From Modestobacter sp. VKM Ac-2982 (GTDB taxonomy: Bacteria > Actinomycetota > Actinomycetes > Mycobacteriales > Geodermatophilaceae): a stretch of 64,000 bases of DNA. The notes beneath the pieces were generated by a model. That model searched no databases. It was not told where the DNA came from and saw only the letters and a program-made list of their open reading frames with translations. Below, in pieces: positions 1 through 5,230 of this stretch. How positions within the stretch are numbered: the stretch's first letter is position 1; the number at the start of each line of letters is the position of its first letter. The stretch covers positions 912,082-976,081 of the forward strand of contig NZ_JAPVBL010000001.1 of the NCBI RefSeq assembly GCF_026967935.1. The letters are read 5' to 3'. The translations under genes and the position numbers were made by a program.

Positions 1-252
1 GGCGACGCCGCCGATCACCCTGTCGGTGCGGCTGCGCCGCAGCGGCGGCCGGGCGACCGAGCCCGGTGGAGGAGGAGGCGGCCAGGAGCCCGGGGGAGGG
101 GGAGGCGGCCAGGAGCCCGGGGGAGGGGGAGGCGGCCAGGAGCCCGGGGGAGGGGGAGGCGGCCAGGAGCCCGGGGGAGGGGGAGGCGGCCAGGAGCCCG
201 GCGGCTGCTCGGCCGCCGGGGGCGGGGTGGAGGGAGGGACTGCTGAGGTCAT
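1..252 (-). CDS. PspC domain protein, N-terminal part only (runs off the window)
   Basis: Read on the minus strand from an ATG at 252, the first 84 codons are open to the window edge. After about 18 residues come five copies of the 9-residue unit GSWPPPPPP, then ARPPLRRSRTDRVIGGVA, the usual beginning of a PspC domain (phage-shock-protein C type, a membrane-associated stress domain). The reading frame explains the repeat, whereas the plus-strand frames over it give only Gly/Glu-rich strings. It is divergent from a PspC-containing histidine kinase, a common actinobacterial pairing. The start is provisional: no good Shine-Dalgarno sequence sits before it. The rest of the protein is outside the window, so membrane topology cannot be judged. 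Confidence 0.75.
   Translation of the reverse strand, partial: MTSAVPPSTPPPAAEQPPGSWPPPPPPGSWPPPPPPGSWPPPPPPGSWPPPPPPGSWPPPPPPGSVARPPLRRSRTDRVIGGVA
64..198 (-). repeat. Five tandem 27-bp repeats encoding GSWPPPPPP
   Basis: Five head-to-tail 27-bp units, nearly identical at the DNA level (the last differs at a few positions), encode a Pro-rich N-terminal linker with one Trp per unit in the PspC protein. The unit length is a multiple of three, so copy-number changes would keep the frame. Confidence 0.9.
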
Positions 253-386
253 GCCACGAGCCTGCCCACTCCGGGGGCCCAGCGGTATCAGGGAACCCCC
301 TGGACCGACCCTGATCCGTGCCGGCCGCCCCGCCTCCGGGTGATCACCGGTGTGCGCGGCGCGGGGACGGTGACACCATCGGGACC

Positions 387-1625
387 GTGACCACCAGCAC
401 CGCGCCGACGGCCGGGCAGCCCGCCCCGCCCGCGGCCCGGCTCCCCGACGGTCGCCCGGCCCGGCCCCCGCTGGCGCGGCCGGCCAGCGGCCGGCTGCTG
501 GCCGGGGTGGCCGCCGGGACGGCCGCGCATCTGCGCCTGGACCCGCTGGTGGTCCGGGTGGTCGTGATCGGCCTCGCGTTCACCGGGGTGGGCGTGGTCG
601 CCTACGCACTGCTGTGGCTGACCATGCCGGTCGCCGACCCGTCCGGGGACGGCGCCCCGAGCGCCGTCCTGAGCCAGCGCCCCAGCCGTCGCCAGCTGAT
701 CCTGCTGGCGCTGCTGTCCTTCGTCGTCTTCGGGCTGGTCTCCCAGCTGCTCACCTTCGGCGGCTACGACGTCGTCCTGCCGCTGGTGCTCGCCGGGATC
801 GGCCTGGCGGTGATCTGGCGGCAGACCGACACCGACGCCTCGCTCTCCCGCCGCACCAGCCGCTGGGCGCTGGCCGCCGGCGTCGTCGTCGGCGTGGTCG
901 GCGTGGTGCTGCTGCTGGCGACCACCGGCCAGCTGGCCAACGCCCGCAACGGCTTCACCGCCACCGTGGTGATCCTGGTCGGCCTTGCCTTGGCGACCGC
1001 CCCGCTGTGGCGCCGCCTGCTCGACCAGCGCGCGACCGAGCGGGCCGCCCGGATCCGGTCGGAGGAGCGCGCCGCGGTCGCCGCCCACCTGCACGACTCG
1101 GTGCTGCAGACCCTCGCGCTGATCCAGCGGCACGCGGCCGACCCCACGGTGGTGGGCCGGCTGGCCCGCAGCCAGGAGCGGGAACTGCGGGCGTGGCTGT
1201 ACGAGCCGACCGTCGCCACCGGCGGCACCTGGGCCGGGCTGGTCGCCCGGCTGGTGGCCGAGGTGGAGGCCGACCACGCCGTCACCGTCGAGCCGGTCGT
1301 CGTCGGGGACCTGCCCGTCGACGACGCGGTCGCCACCCTCGGCCAGGCCGCCCGGGAGGCGGTGGTCAACGCCGCGAAGCACTCCGGTGCGCCGTCCGTC
1401 TCGCTGTACAGCGAGGTGACGCCGGGCGCGGTGACGGTGTTCGTCCGGGACCGCGGCACCGGGTTCGACCCGGCCGCCGTGCCGGGCGACCGGCGCGGGC
1501 TGCGCGACTCGGTGGTGGGACGGCTGACCCGACTGGGCGGCACGGCGACGGTGCGATCCGCGCCGGGAGAGGGGACCGAGGTGGAGCTGTGCCTGCCGCG
1601 CGAGCGGACGGAGGCGCCGGCATGA
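387..1625 (+). CDS. PspC-domain sensor histidine kinase
   Basis: Membrane sensor kinase, partner of the LuxR-type regulator that overlaps its stop codon. An N-terminal PspC domain (about residues 28-90, LLAGVAAGTAAHLRLDP, with a membrane segment ending ALLWLTMP) is followed by three or four hydrophobic segments. A HisKA_3-type dimerisation and phosphoacceptor motif follows, AHLHDSVLQTLAL, with the likely phosphorylated His at residue 236. Then come an HATPase domain with N-box REAVVNAAKHSG and G-boxes DRGTGFD and GRRGL-like/APGEGTEVEL. I chose GTG 387 (VTTSTAPTAG) because a weak CACCAT box lies 7 nt before it; a longer in-frame GTG start at 318 is possible. The signal sensed is unknown; PspC suggests envelope stress. 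Confidence 0.88.
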   Translation: MTTSTAPTAGQPAPPAARLPDGRPARPPLARPASGRLLAGVAAGTAAHLRLDPLVVRVVVIGLAFTGVGVVAYALLWLTMPVADPSGDGAPSAVLSQRPSRRQLILLALLSFVVFGLVSQLLTFGGYDVVLPLVLAGIGLAVIWRQTDTDASLSRRTSRWALAAGVVVGVVGVVLLLATTGQLANARNGFTATVVILVGLALATAPLWRRLLDQRATERAARIRSEERAAVAAHLHDSVLQTLALIQRHAADPTVVGRLARSQERELRAWLYEPTVATGGTWAGLVARLVAEVEADHAVTVEPVVVGDLPVDDAVATLGQAAREAVVNAAKHSGAPSVSLYSEVTPGAVTVFVRDRGTGFDPAAVPGDRRGLRDSVVGRLTRLGGTATVRSAPGEGTEVELCLPRERTEAPA

Positions 1626-2290
1626 CGGCCACGGGGCGCACCCGGGTCTTCCTGGTCGACGACCACGCGATGGTCCGCGCCGGGGTGCGGGCCGAGCTGG
1701 GCGAGGAGGTCGAGGTGGTCGGCGAGGCGGCCGACGTCCCGACCGCGGTCGCCGGCATCCGGGCCAGCACGCCGGACGTCGTCCTGCTCGACGTGCACCT
1801 GCCCGGCGGCGGGGGCCACGCCGTCCTCGAGTCGCTGCGCACCGAGCTGCCCTCGACCCGCTGGCTGGCGCTGTCGGTCTCCGACGCCGCCGAGGACGTC
1901 ATAGCCGTCATCCGGGCCGGGGCCCGGGGGTACGTCACCAAGACGATCTCCGGCGCCGACCTGCGGGACGCCGTCCGCCGGGTCGCCGAGGACGACGTCG
2001 TGTTCAGCCCCCGGCTGGCCGGCTTCGTGCTCGACGCCTTCTCCGCGGGCCCCGCGGCCCCCGAGCCCCCCGACGACCCGGCCACCGACCCCGGCCTGGA
2101 CCTGCTGTCGGCCCGCGAGCGGGAGGTGATGCAGCTGCTGGCCCGCGGCTACACCTACCGGGAGATCGGTGGCCGGCTGTTCATCTCGGTGAAGACGGTG
2201 GAGTCCCACGCCTCCAACGTGCTGCGCAAGCTACAGCTGTCCAACCGCAACGAACTCACCCGCTGGGCGGCCACCAACCGGCTGCTGTGA
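1622..2290 (+). CDS. LuxR/NarL-family response regulator
   Basis: Two-domain transcriptional regulator of 222 residues, cognate to the upstream PspC kinase (ATGA overlap, so translation is probably coupled). The receiver domain has the acidic pair in FLVDDHAMVRAG and the phosphoacceptor Asp57 in DVVLLDVHLPGG. It ends with the conserved Ser and Lys regions (LALSVSD, GYVTKTISG). A roughly 35-residue linker leads to a C-terminal LuxR helix-turn-helix, LSAREREVMQLLARGYTYREIGGRLFIS split over the motif, with the recognition helix around SVKTVESHASNVLRKL. Length is typical for the family. The target regulon is unknown; the neighbouring PspC gene is the obvious candidate. Confidence 0.93.
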   Translation: MTATGRTRVFLVDDHAMVRAGVRAELGEEVEVVGEAADVPTAVAGIRASTPDVVLLDVHLPGGGGHAVLESLRTELPSTRWLALSVSDAAEDVIAVIRAGARGYVTKTISGADLRDAVRRVAEDDVVFSPRLAGFVLDAFSAGPAAPEPPDDPATDPGLDLLSAREREVMQLLARGYTYREIGGRLFISVKTVESHASNVLRKLQLSNRNELTRWAATNRLL

Positions 2291-2326
2291 TGCGGTGGCC
2301 GCGGGTGCCGTCCGGAGGCCGACGGG

Positions 2327-3064
2327 TCAACCGGTGTAGACGACGTGGAAGGCCTCGGCCAGTCGGCCCTCGGGCAGGCCGTGGGTGCGGGCGTTCTGCC
2401 GCATCCAGCCGGTCAGGAACTCCGCCACCTGGCCCTCGGGCCAGTGCGAGACCTGGCTGACGTGCGAGCCCAGCGCGGCGAGCTTGCGGTCGAGCACGTC
2501 GGTCACGTCCACGGCGTGGTCCGAGCGGGGGCCACCGCCCAGCCACACCTCCGACACCGTCCAGGCCTCCAGGCCCTCGTCGGCCAGCAGCTCGGGGAAG
2601 GCGAAGGGGTTGCGGGCGTCGGGGTACACCGCCCGCAACGTGGACTCGCCCACGGTCATGTGGTCGGGGTGGCTGGCGCCGATCCGCTCCCAGAACCGCT
2701 CGGGTGAGCTGGTCAGCACCCGCTGCGGGCGCACCTGCCGGATCACCCGGCTGATGTCTCGGCGCAGGTCCAGCGTCGGCTCCAGCCGCCCGTCCGGGTA
2801 CCCGAGGAACCGGACGTCGGTGACCCCGACCGCAGCCGCGGCGGCACGCTGTTCGGCCCGGCGCAGCGGCCCCATCTCCTCGCGCGGGGTCTCGTCGAAG
2901 CCACCGGCGTCCCCGTCGGTGATGATGCAGTAGGTGACCTCGGTGCCCGCCGCGGTCCAGCCGGCCACGGTGCCCGAGCTGCCGAAGTCGACGTCGTCGG
3001 GGTGGGCGAGCACGCAGAGGGCGCGCTCGACGAACGGGGCAGGGGCCTCGGGCAGCGGCATCAC
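2327..3064 (-). CDS. PIG-L family deacetylase (MshB/LmbE-like)
   Basis: Zinc-dependent N-acetyl-sugar deacetylase family protein, about 245 residues. The metal-binding signature AHPDD stands at residues 20-24 (VLAHPDDVDFGSSG), followed by YCIITDGDAGGF and a second His motif ASHPDHMTVGE. Members of this family deacetylate GlcNAc-inositol in mycothiol synthesis or act on mycothiol conjugates, but the substrate here cannot be read from sequence. Start: GTG 3064 lies 7 nt from a TAGGCT box, fitting the leaderless pattern of this genome; the following codon is ATG (3061), an equally possible start. It sits 10 nt after the sigJ stop on the same strand, so it may also be read through from that operon. 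Confidence 0.88.
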   Translation of the reverse strand: MMPLPEAPAPFVERALCVLAHPDDVDFGSSGTVAGWTAAGTEVTYCIITDGDAGGFDETPREEMGPLRRAEQRAAAAAVGVTDVRFLGYPDGRLEPTLDLRRDISRVIRQVRPQRVLTSSPERFWERIGASHPDHMTVGESTLRAVYPDARNPFAFPELLADEGLEAWTVSEVWLGGGPRSDHAVDVTDVLDRKLAALGSHVSQVSHWPEGQVAEFLTGWMRQNARTHGLPEGRLAEAFHVVYTG

Positions 3065-3071
3065 GCGGGCG

Positions 3072-3077
3072 AGCCTA
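3072..3077 (-). promoter_or_regulatory. Putative -10 box TAGGCT (leaderless promoter)
   Basis: Minus-strand TAGGCT, 7 nt before GTG 3064. Its TAG is also the stop codon of the upstream sigma-factor gene, so the box would be an internal promoter embedded in the end of that gene. Confidence 0.5.
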
Positions 3078-3989
3078 GGTCGCGGCGCGCGGGTGTCCGG
3101 CCAGGCCCCGCAGCTTGTCGGGGTTGCGGACGACCAGCACCTGTCCGATGCGCCCGTCGACGACGACCAGCGACATGGTCAGGAACGGCTCGGCACCGCT
3201 CCAGGCCACGATCGCCGCAGCGCCGTTGATCTCCACCACCTCGATCCGAAGGTCGGGCACGTCCGTGGCCTGGGCGGCGATCGCGACCAGGAACCGGGTG
3301 ACCCTCTCCGCGCCGGTGATCGGCCGCAGCGCCGCCTTCGCCTTGCCGCCGCCGTCGCTGACCAGCACCACGTCGGGCGCCAGCGCCGCCAGCAGCGCCT
3401 CGACGTCACCGCCTGCGCAGGCAGCCAGGAAGCGGTCGGTCACCTCCCGCTGGGCACGGCGGTCGGTGTCGAACCGGGGGCGGCGGGCTTGGACGTGTTC
3501 CCGTGCCCGGTGCGCCATCTGCCGGACTGCGGACTCGCTGCGGCCCAGCGCTGCTGCGACCTCGGCCACCGGCAGGGCGAAGACCTCGCGGAGCACGAAG
3601 ACCGCACGCTCGGCGGGGGAGAGGGTCTCCAGCACTACCAGCAGGGCCAGGGACACCGCCTCCCCGGTCTCCGCGACCTCGCTCGGGTCGGCCGGGCCTG
3701 GTGCCGCGGCGACCCGGTTCTCCCCGGTGAGCAGCGGCTCGGGCAGCCACGGCCCGACGTAGCTCTCCCGCCGGGCCCGGGCGGAACGCAGCCGGTCGAG
3801 CGCCAGCCGGGTGGTGACCTGCACCAGGTAGGCCCGCGGGTCGGTGACGTCGGCCCGGTCGGCCGCCGACCAGCGCAGCCAGGCGTCCTGCACGGCATCC
3901 TCGGCCTCGGCCACGCTGCCCAGCAACTGGTAGGCGACGGAGAAGAGCAGCCGGCGGTGGCCGGTGAACAGGTCGGCGGCGGCGGTCAC
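3075..3989 (-). CDS. sigJ: ECF41-type RNA polymerase sigma factor (SigJ-like)
   Basis: Extracytoplasmic-function sigma factor, 304 residues, longer than a plain ECF sigma because of a SnoaL/NTF2-like C-terminal extension. Sigma-2 region: FSVAYQLLGSVAEAEDAVQDAWLRW; sigma-4 region: LSPAERAVFVLREVFALPVAEVA with helix-turn-helix SESAVRQMAHRAREH. The hallmark ECF41 motifs are all present: WLPEPLL in the linker, DGGGK in the extension and NPDKL near the C-terminus. In this group the extension itself controls activity, without a classic anti-sigma factor. The GTG start at 3989 overlaps the stop of the upstream carboxymuconolactone-decarboxylase-like gene (GTGA), the standard ECF41 partner. That pairing and the promoter upstream of the partner make the assignment firm. 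Confidence 0.93.
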   Translation of the reverse strand: MTAAADLFTGHRRLLFSVAYQLLGSVAEAEDAVQDAWLRWSAADRADVTDPRAYLVQVTTRLALDRLRSARARRESYVGPWLPEPLLTGENRVAAAPGPADPSEVAETGEAVSLALLVVLETLSPAERAVFVLREVFALPVAEVAAALGRSESAVRQMAHRAREHVQARRPRFDTDRRAQREVTDRFLAACAGGDVEALLAALAPDVVLVSDGGGKAKAALRPITGAERVTRFLVAIAAQATDVPDLRIEVVEINGAAAIVAWSGAEPFLTMSLVVVDGRIGQVLVVRNPDKLRGLAGHPRAAT

Positions 3990-4549
3990 CGGCCCGGCAC
4001 CTCGCACCGGTCCCGGAAGCCCTGACTGGTCAGCCCGAGGGCGGCGTTGGTCCGGGAGCGGGAGTTCTCCACGGAGATCATCATGGTGAGCTCCACCAGT
4101 TGGGCGTCGTCCAGGTCTCGCCGCAGGTCCGCGACCATCTCATCGGTCACCTGCGGTGGGGTTACCGTCATGGCCTCTGCGTAGGCCATCACCCGTCGTT
4201 CCAGGTCGCTGTACACCGGGCTGTCCCGCCACCGCGGGACGTCGCCGAGCTTGGCCGGGTCCACCCCGCGCTGGCTGCTCTCCCAGAAGCCGAAGTCCAG
4301 GCACCAGGCACAGCCGATGGTGGTCGCCGAGGACATCACTGCCAGCGCCTTGAGCGTCGGGTCCAGCCGGCGCCACCGGGCCACGCTCTTCTCGAAGCGG
4401 ACCTGGCTGAGCAGCACGCGAGGGTGGTGCGCCATCGCCGCGCCCGGGTCGAGCACCGCCCCATAGGTACGGCGGGACCACCACTCCGCGGCCCGGGTCA
4501 GCAGGGTGCGGGGCGGGTCGAGCGAGATGCGGGCGGTGTCGGTGGTCAT
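3986..4549 (-). CDS. Carboxymuconolactone decarboxylase/AhpD-like protein, ECF41 partner
   Basis: 187-residue all-helical protein with a CxxC-type redox motif, SSATTIGCAWCLDFG, followed by a conserved acidic/His-like segment typical of the AhpD/CMD fold. Genes of this type (carboxymuconolactone decarboxylase, oxidoreductase or epimerase) almost always accompany ECF41 sigma factors and are their main targets. The start ATG 4549 has a Shine-Dalgarno sequence GGAGAGGA 8-9 nt upstream. The longer reading frame up to 4618 would run into the promoter and is rejected. The CxxC suggests a peroxide- or thiol-linked redox role, but the substrate is unknown. Confidence 0.88.
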   Translation of the reverse strand: MTTDTARISLDPPRTLLTRAAEWWSRRTYGAVLDPGAAMAHHPRVLLSQVRFEKSVARWRRLDPTLKALAVMSSATTIGCAWCLDFGFWESSQRGVDPAKLGDVPRWRDSPVYSDLERRVMAYAEAMTVTPPQVTDEMVADLRRDLDDAQLVELTMMISVENSRSRTNAALGLTSQGFRDRCEVPGR

Positions 4550-4584
4550 GTTCGTCGTCCTCTCCGTCGGCTGGTGCCCATGGA

Positions 4585-4611
4585 GACGGGACGGCGGCCC
4601 TGGACGTGACA
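4585..4611 (-). promoter_or_regulatory. ECF41 promoter, TGTCACG-N16-CGTC
   Basis: On the minus strand the -35 element TGTCACG (4611-4605) and the -10 element CGTC (4588-4585) are separated by exactly 16 nt. The published ECF41 consensus is TGTCACA-N16-CGTC. It lies about 35 nt before the start of the CMD-like gene, so the sigma factor probably drives its own operon. Confidence 0.85.
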
Positions 4612-4652
4612 TCCGCACGCGGCCGCACCAGGGCCGGCCGAGGAGGACGGCG

Positions 4653-4970
4653 TCAGAGCCGGCCGCGGCCCTGGCGCAGCAGCATCATCCCGAGCGTCGA
4701 GCCGTCCGGGCCGAGGGCGTCGCGGAAGCGGGAGAGCACCCGCTGCTCGCGGGACAGCGACAGCCGCATGCCACCACTCGCGGTGCGCAGCGAGCCGATC
4801 TCCTGCGAGATGGCCAGCCGGCGCCGGACGAGCGCGATGATCTCGGCGTCGCAGGCGTCGATCTCCCCGCGCAGCGCGTCGATCCGCGCCGCGGGGTCCG
4901 TCGCGGTGCCGGCGGCCGAGCTGCCGGTGCTGGGGGAGAGGGCGGTGCTGGTGGAGAGCGCGGTGCTCAT
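4653..4970 (-). CDS. aroQ: Chorismate mutase, AroQ-delta type
   Basis: Converts chorismate to prephenate, the first step toward Phe and Tyr. The 105-residue protein has an N-terminal Ser/Thr/Ala tail, then a chorismate mutase type II domain: RIDALRGEIDACDAEIIALVRRRLAIS, REQRVLSRFRDALGPDGSTLG and a C-terminal MLLRQGRGRL. The ending closely resembles Mycobacterium tuberculosis Rv0948c (LGRGRL), whose gene also lies beside uvrD1; that family is activated by complex formation with DAHP synthase. Start ATG 4970 is set by GGAGG 7 nt upstream. A long leader with a Phe-Tyr-Tyr peptide and an intrinsic terminator precedes it (see separate entries), pointing to attenuation. Confidence 0.92.
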   Translation of the reverse strand: MSTALSTSTALSPSTGSSAAGTATDPAARIDALRGEIDACDAEIIALVRRRLAISQEIGSLRTASGGMRLSLSREQRVLSRFRDALGPDGSTLGMMLLRQGRGRL

Positions 4971-5014
4971 CGGTTCCTCCGGGGTGCAGGAGGCCGTCGG
5001 GACCCCGGAGACGG

Positions 5015-5046
5015 AAAAACGCCCCGGGGCCGTGGGCCCGGGGCGT
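5015..5046 (-). terminator. Intrinsic terminator in the aroQ leader (attenuator)
   Basis: On the minus strand ACGCCCCGGG (5046-5037) pairs perfectly with CCCGGGGCGT (5028-5019) across an 8-nt loop and is followed by a run of T (5019-5015). It stands between the leader reading frame and the aroQ ribosome binding site, so it would stop transcription before the gene unless relieved. Confidence 0.85.
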
Positions 5047-5062
5047 CGTGTGCGGTGGCGGT

Positions 5063-5125
5063 TCAGCCAGCCGAGACGGACACCGGAACCCGGTGGCCGT
5101 AGTAAAACTCTCGGGGGCTGAGCAC
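5063..5125 (-). CDS. Putative 20-residue leader peptide with Phe-Tyr-Tyr (aroQ attenuation)
   Basis: A 20-codon frame from GTG 5125 to TGA 5063 reads VLSPREFYYGHRV... then stops. It contains TTT TAC TAC at 5107-5099; TTT is a very rare codon in DNA this GC-rich. A CACACT box 7 nt before the GTG matches the leaderless promoters seen elsewhere in the window, so the mRNA may begin at this start codon. A small hairpin (CACCGG/CCGGTG, 5095-5081) begins right after the Tyr codons, and the terminator follows the stop. The layout is that of an amino-acid attenuator sensing charged tRNA-Phe/Tyr, appropriate for chorismate mutase. Translation is inferred, not shown. Confidence 0.7.
   Translation of the reverse strand: MLSPREFYYGHRVPVSVSAG
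5081..5095 (-). promoter_or_regulatory. Small hairpin directly after the Phe-Tyr-Tyr codons
   Basis: CACCGG-GTT-CCGGTG on the minus strand, a perfect 6-bp stem with a 3-nt loop, beginning two codons after the Tyr codons of the leader peptide. A ribosome stalled there would cover it, so it is a candidate switch element of the attenuator. Confidence 0.55.
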
Positions 5126-5132
5126 GTCCAGA

Positions 5133-5138
5133 AGTGTG
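5133..5138 (-). promoter_or_regulatory. Putative -10 box CACACT for the aroQ leader transcript
   Basis: Minus-strand CACACT, 7 nt before the GTG of the leader peptide; same spacing as other YANNNT boxes in this window. Confidence 0.45.
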
Positions 5139-5215
5139 CCACAGCCCACGGTCTGGAGCCACCGCCGACCACCCCGCCGACACGCGGGCCGCCCGGAGCT
5201 GTCGGGGTCCCGGCT

Positions 5216-5221
5216 TAGAGT
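5216..5221 (+). promoter_or_regulatory. Putative -10 box TAGAGT of pcrA
   Basis: TAGAGT 9 nt before the ATG at 5231. No Shine-Dalgarno sequence precedes the start, so the transcript is probably leaderless. Confidence 0.55.
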
Positions 5222-5230
5222 GGCGGCGTC

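Noticed and set aside
26-343. Plus-strand Gly/Gln/Glu-Pro repeat protein at the left edge
   Set aside because: The minus-strand frame over the same repeat continues into a recognisable PspC domain; the plus-strand frame does not lead into any domain.
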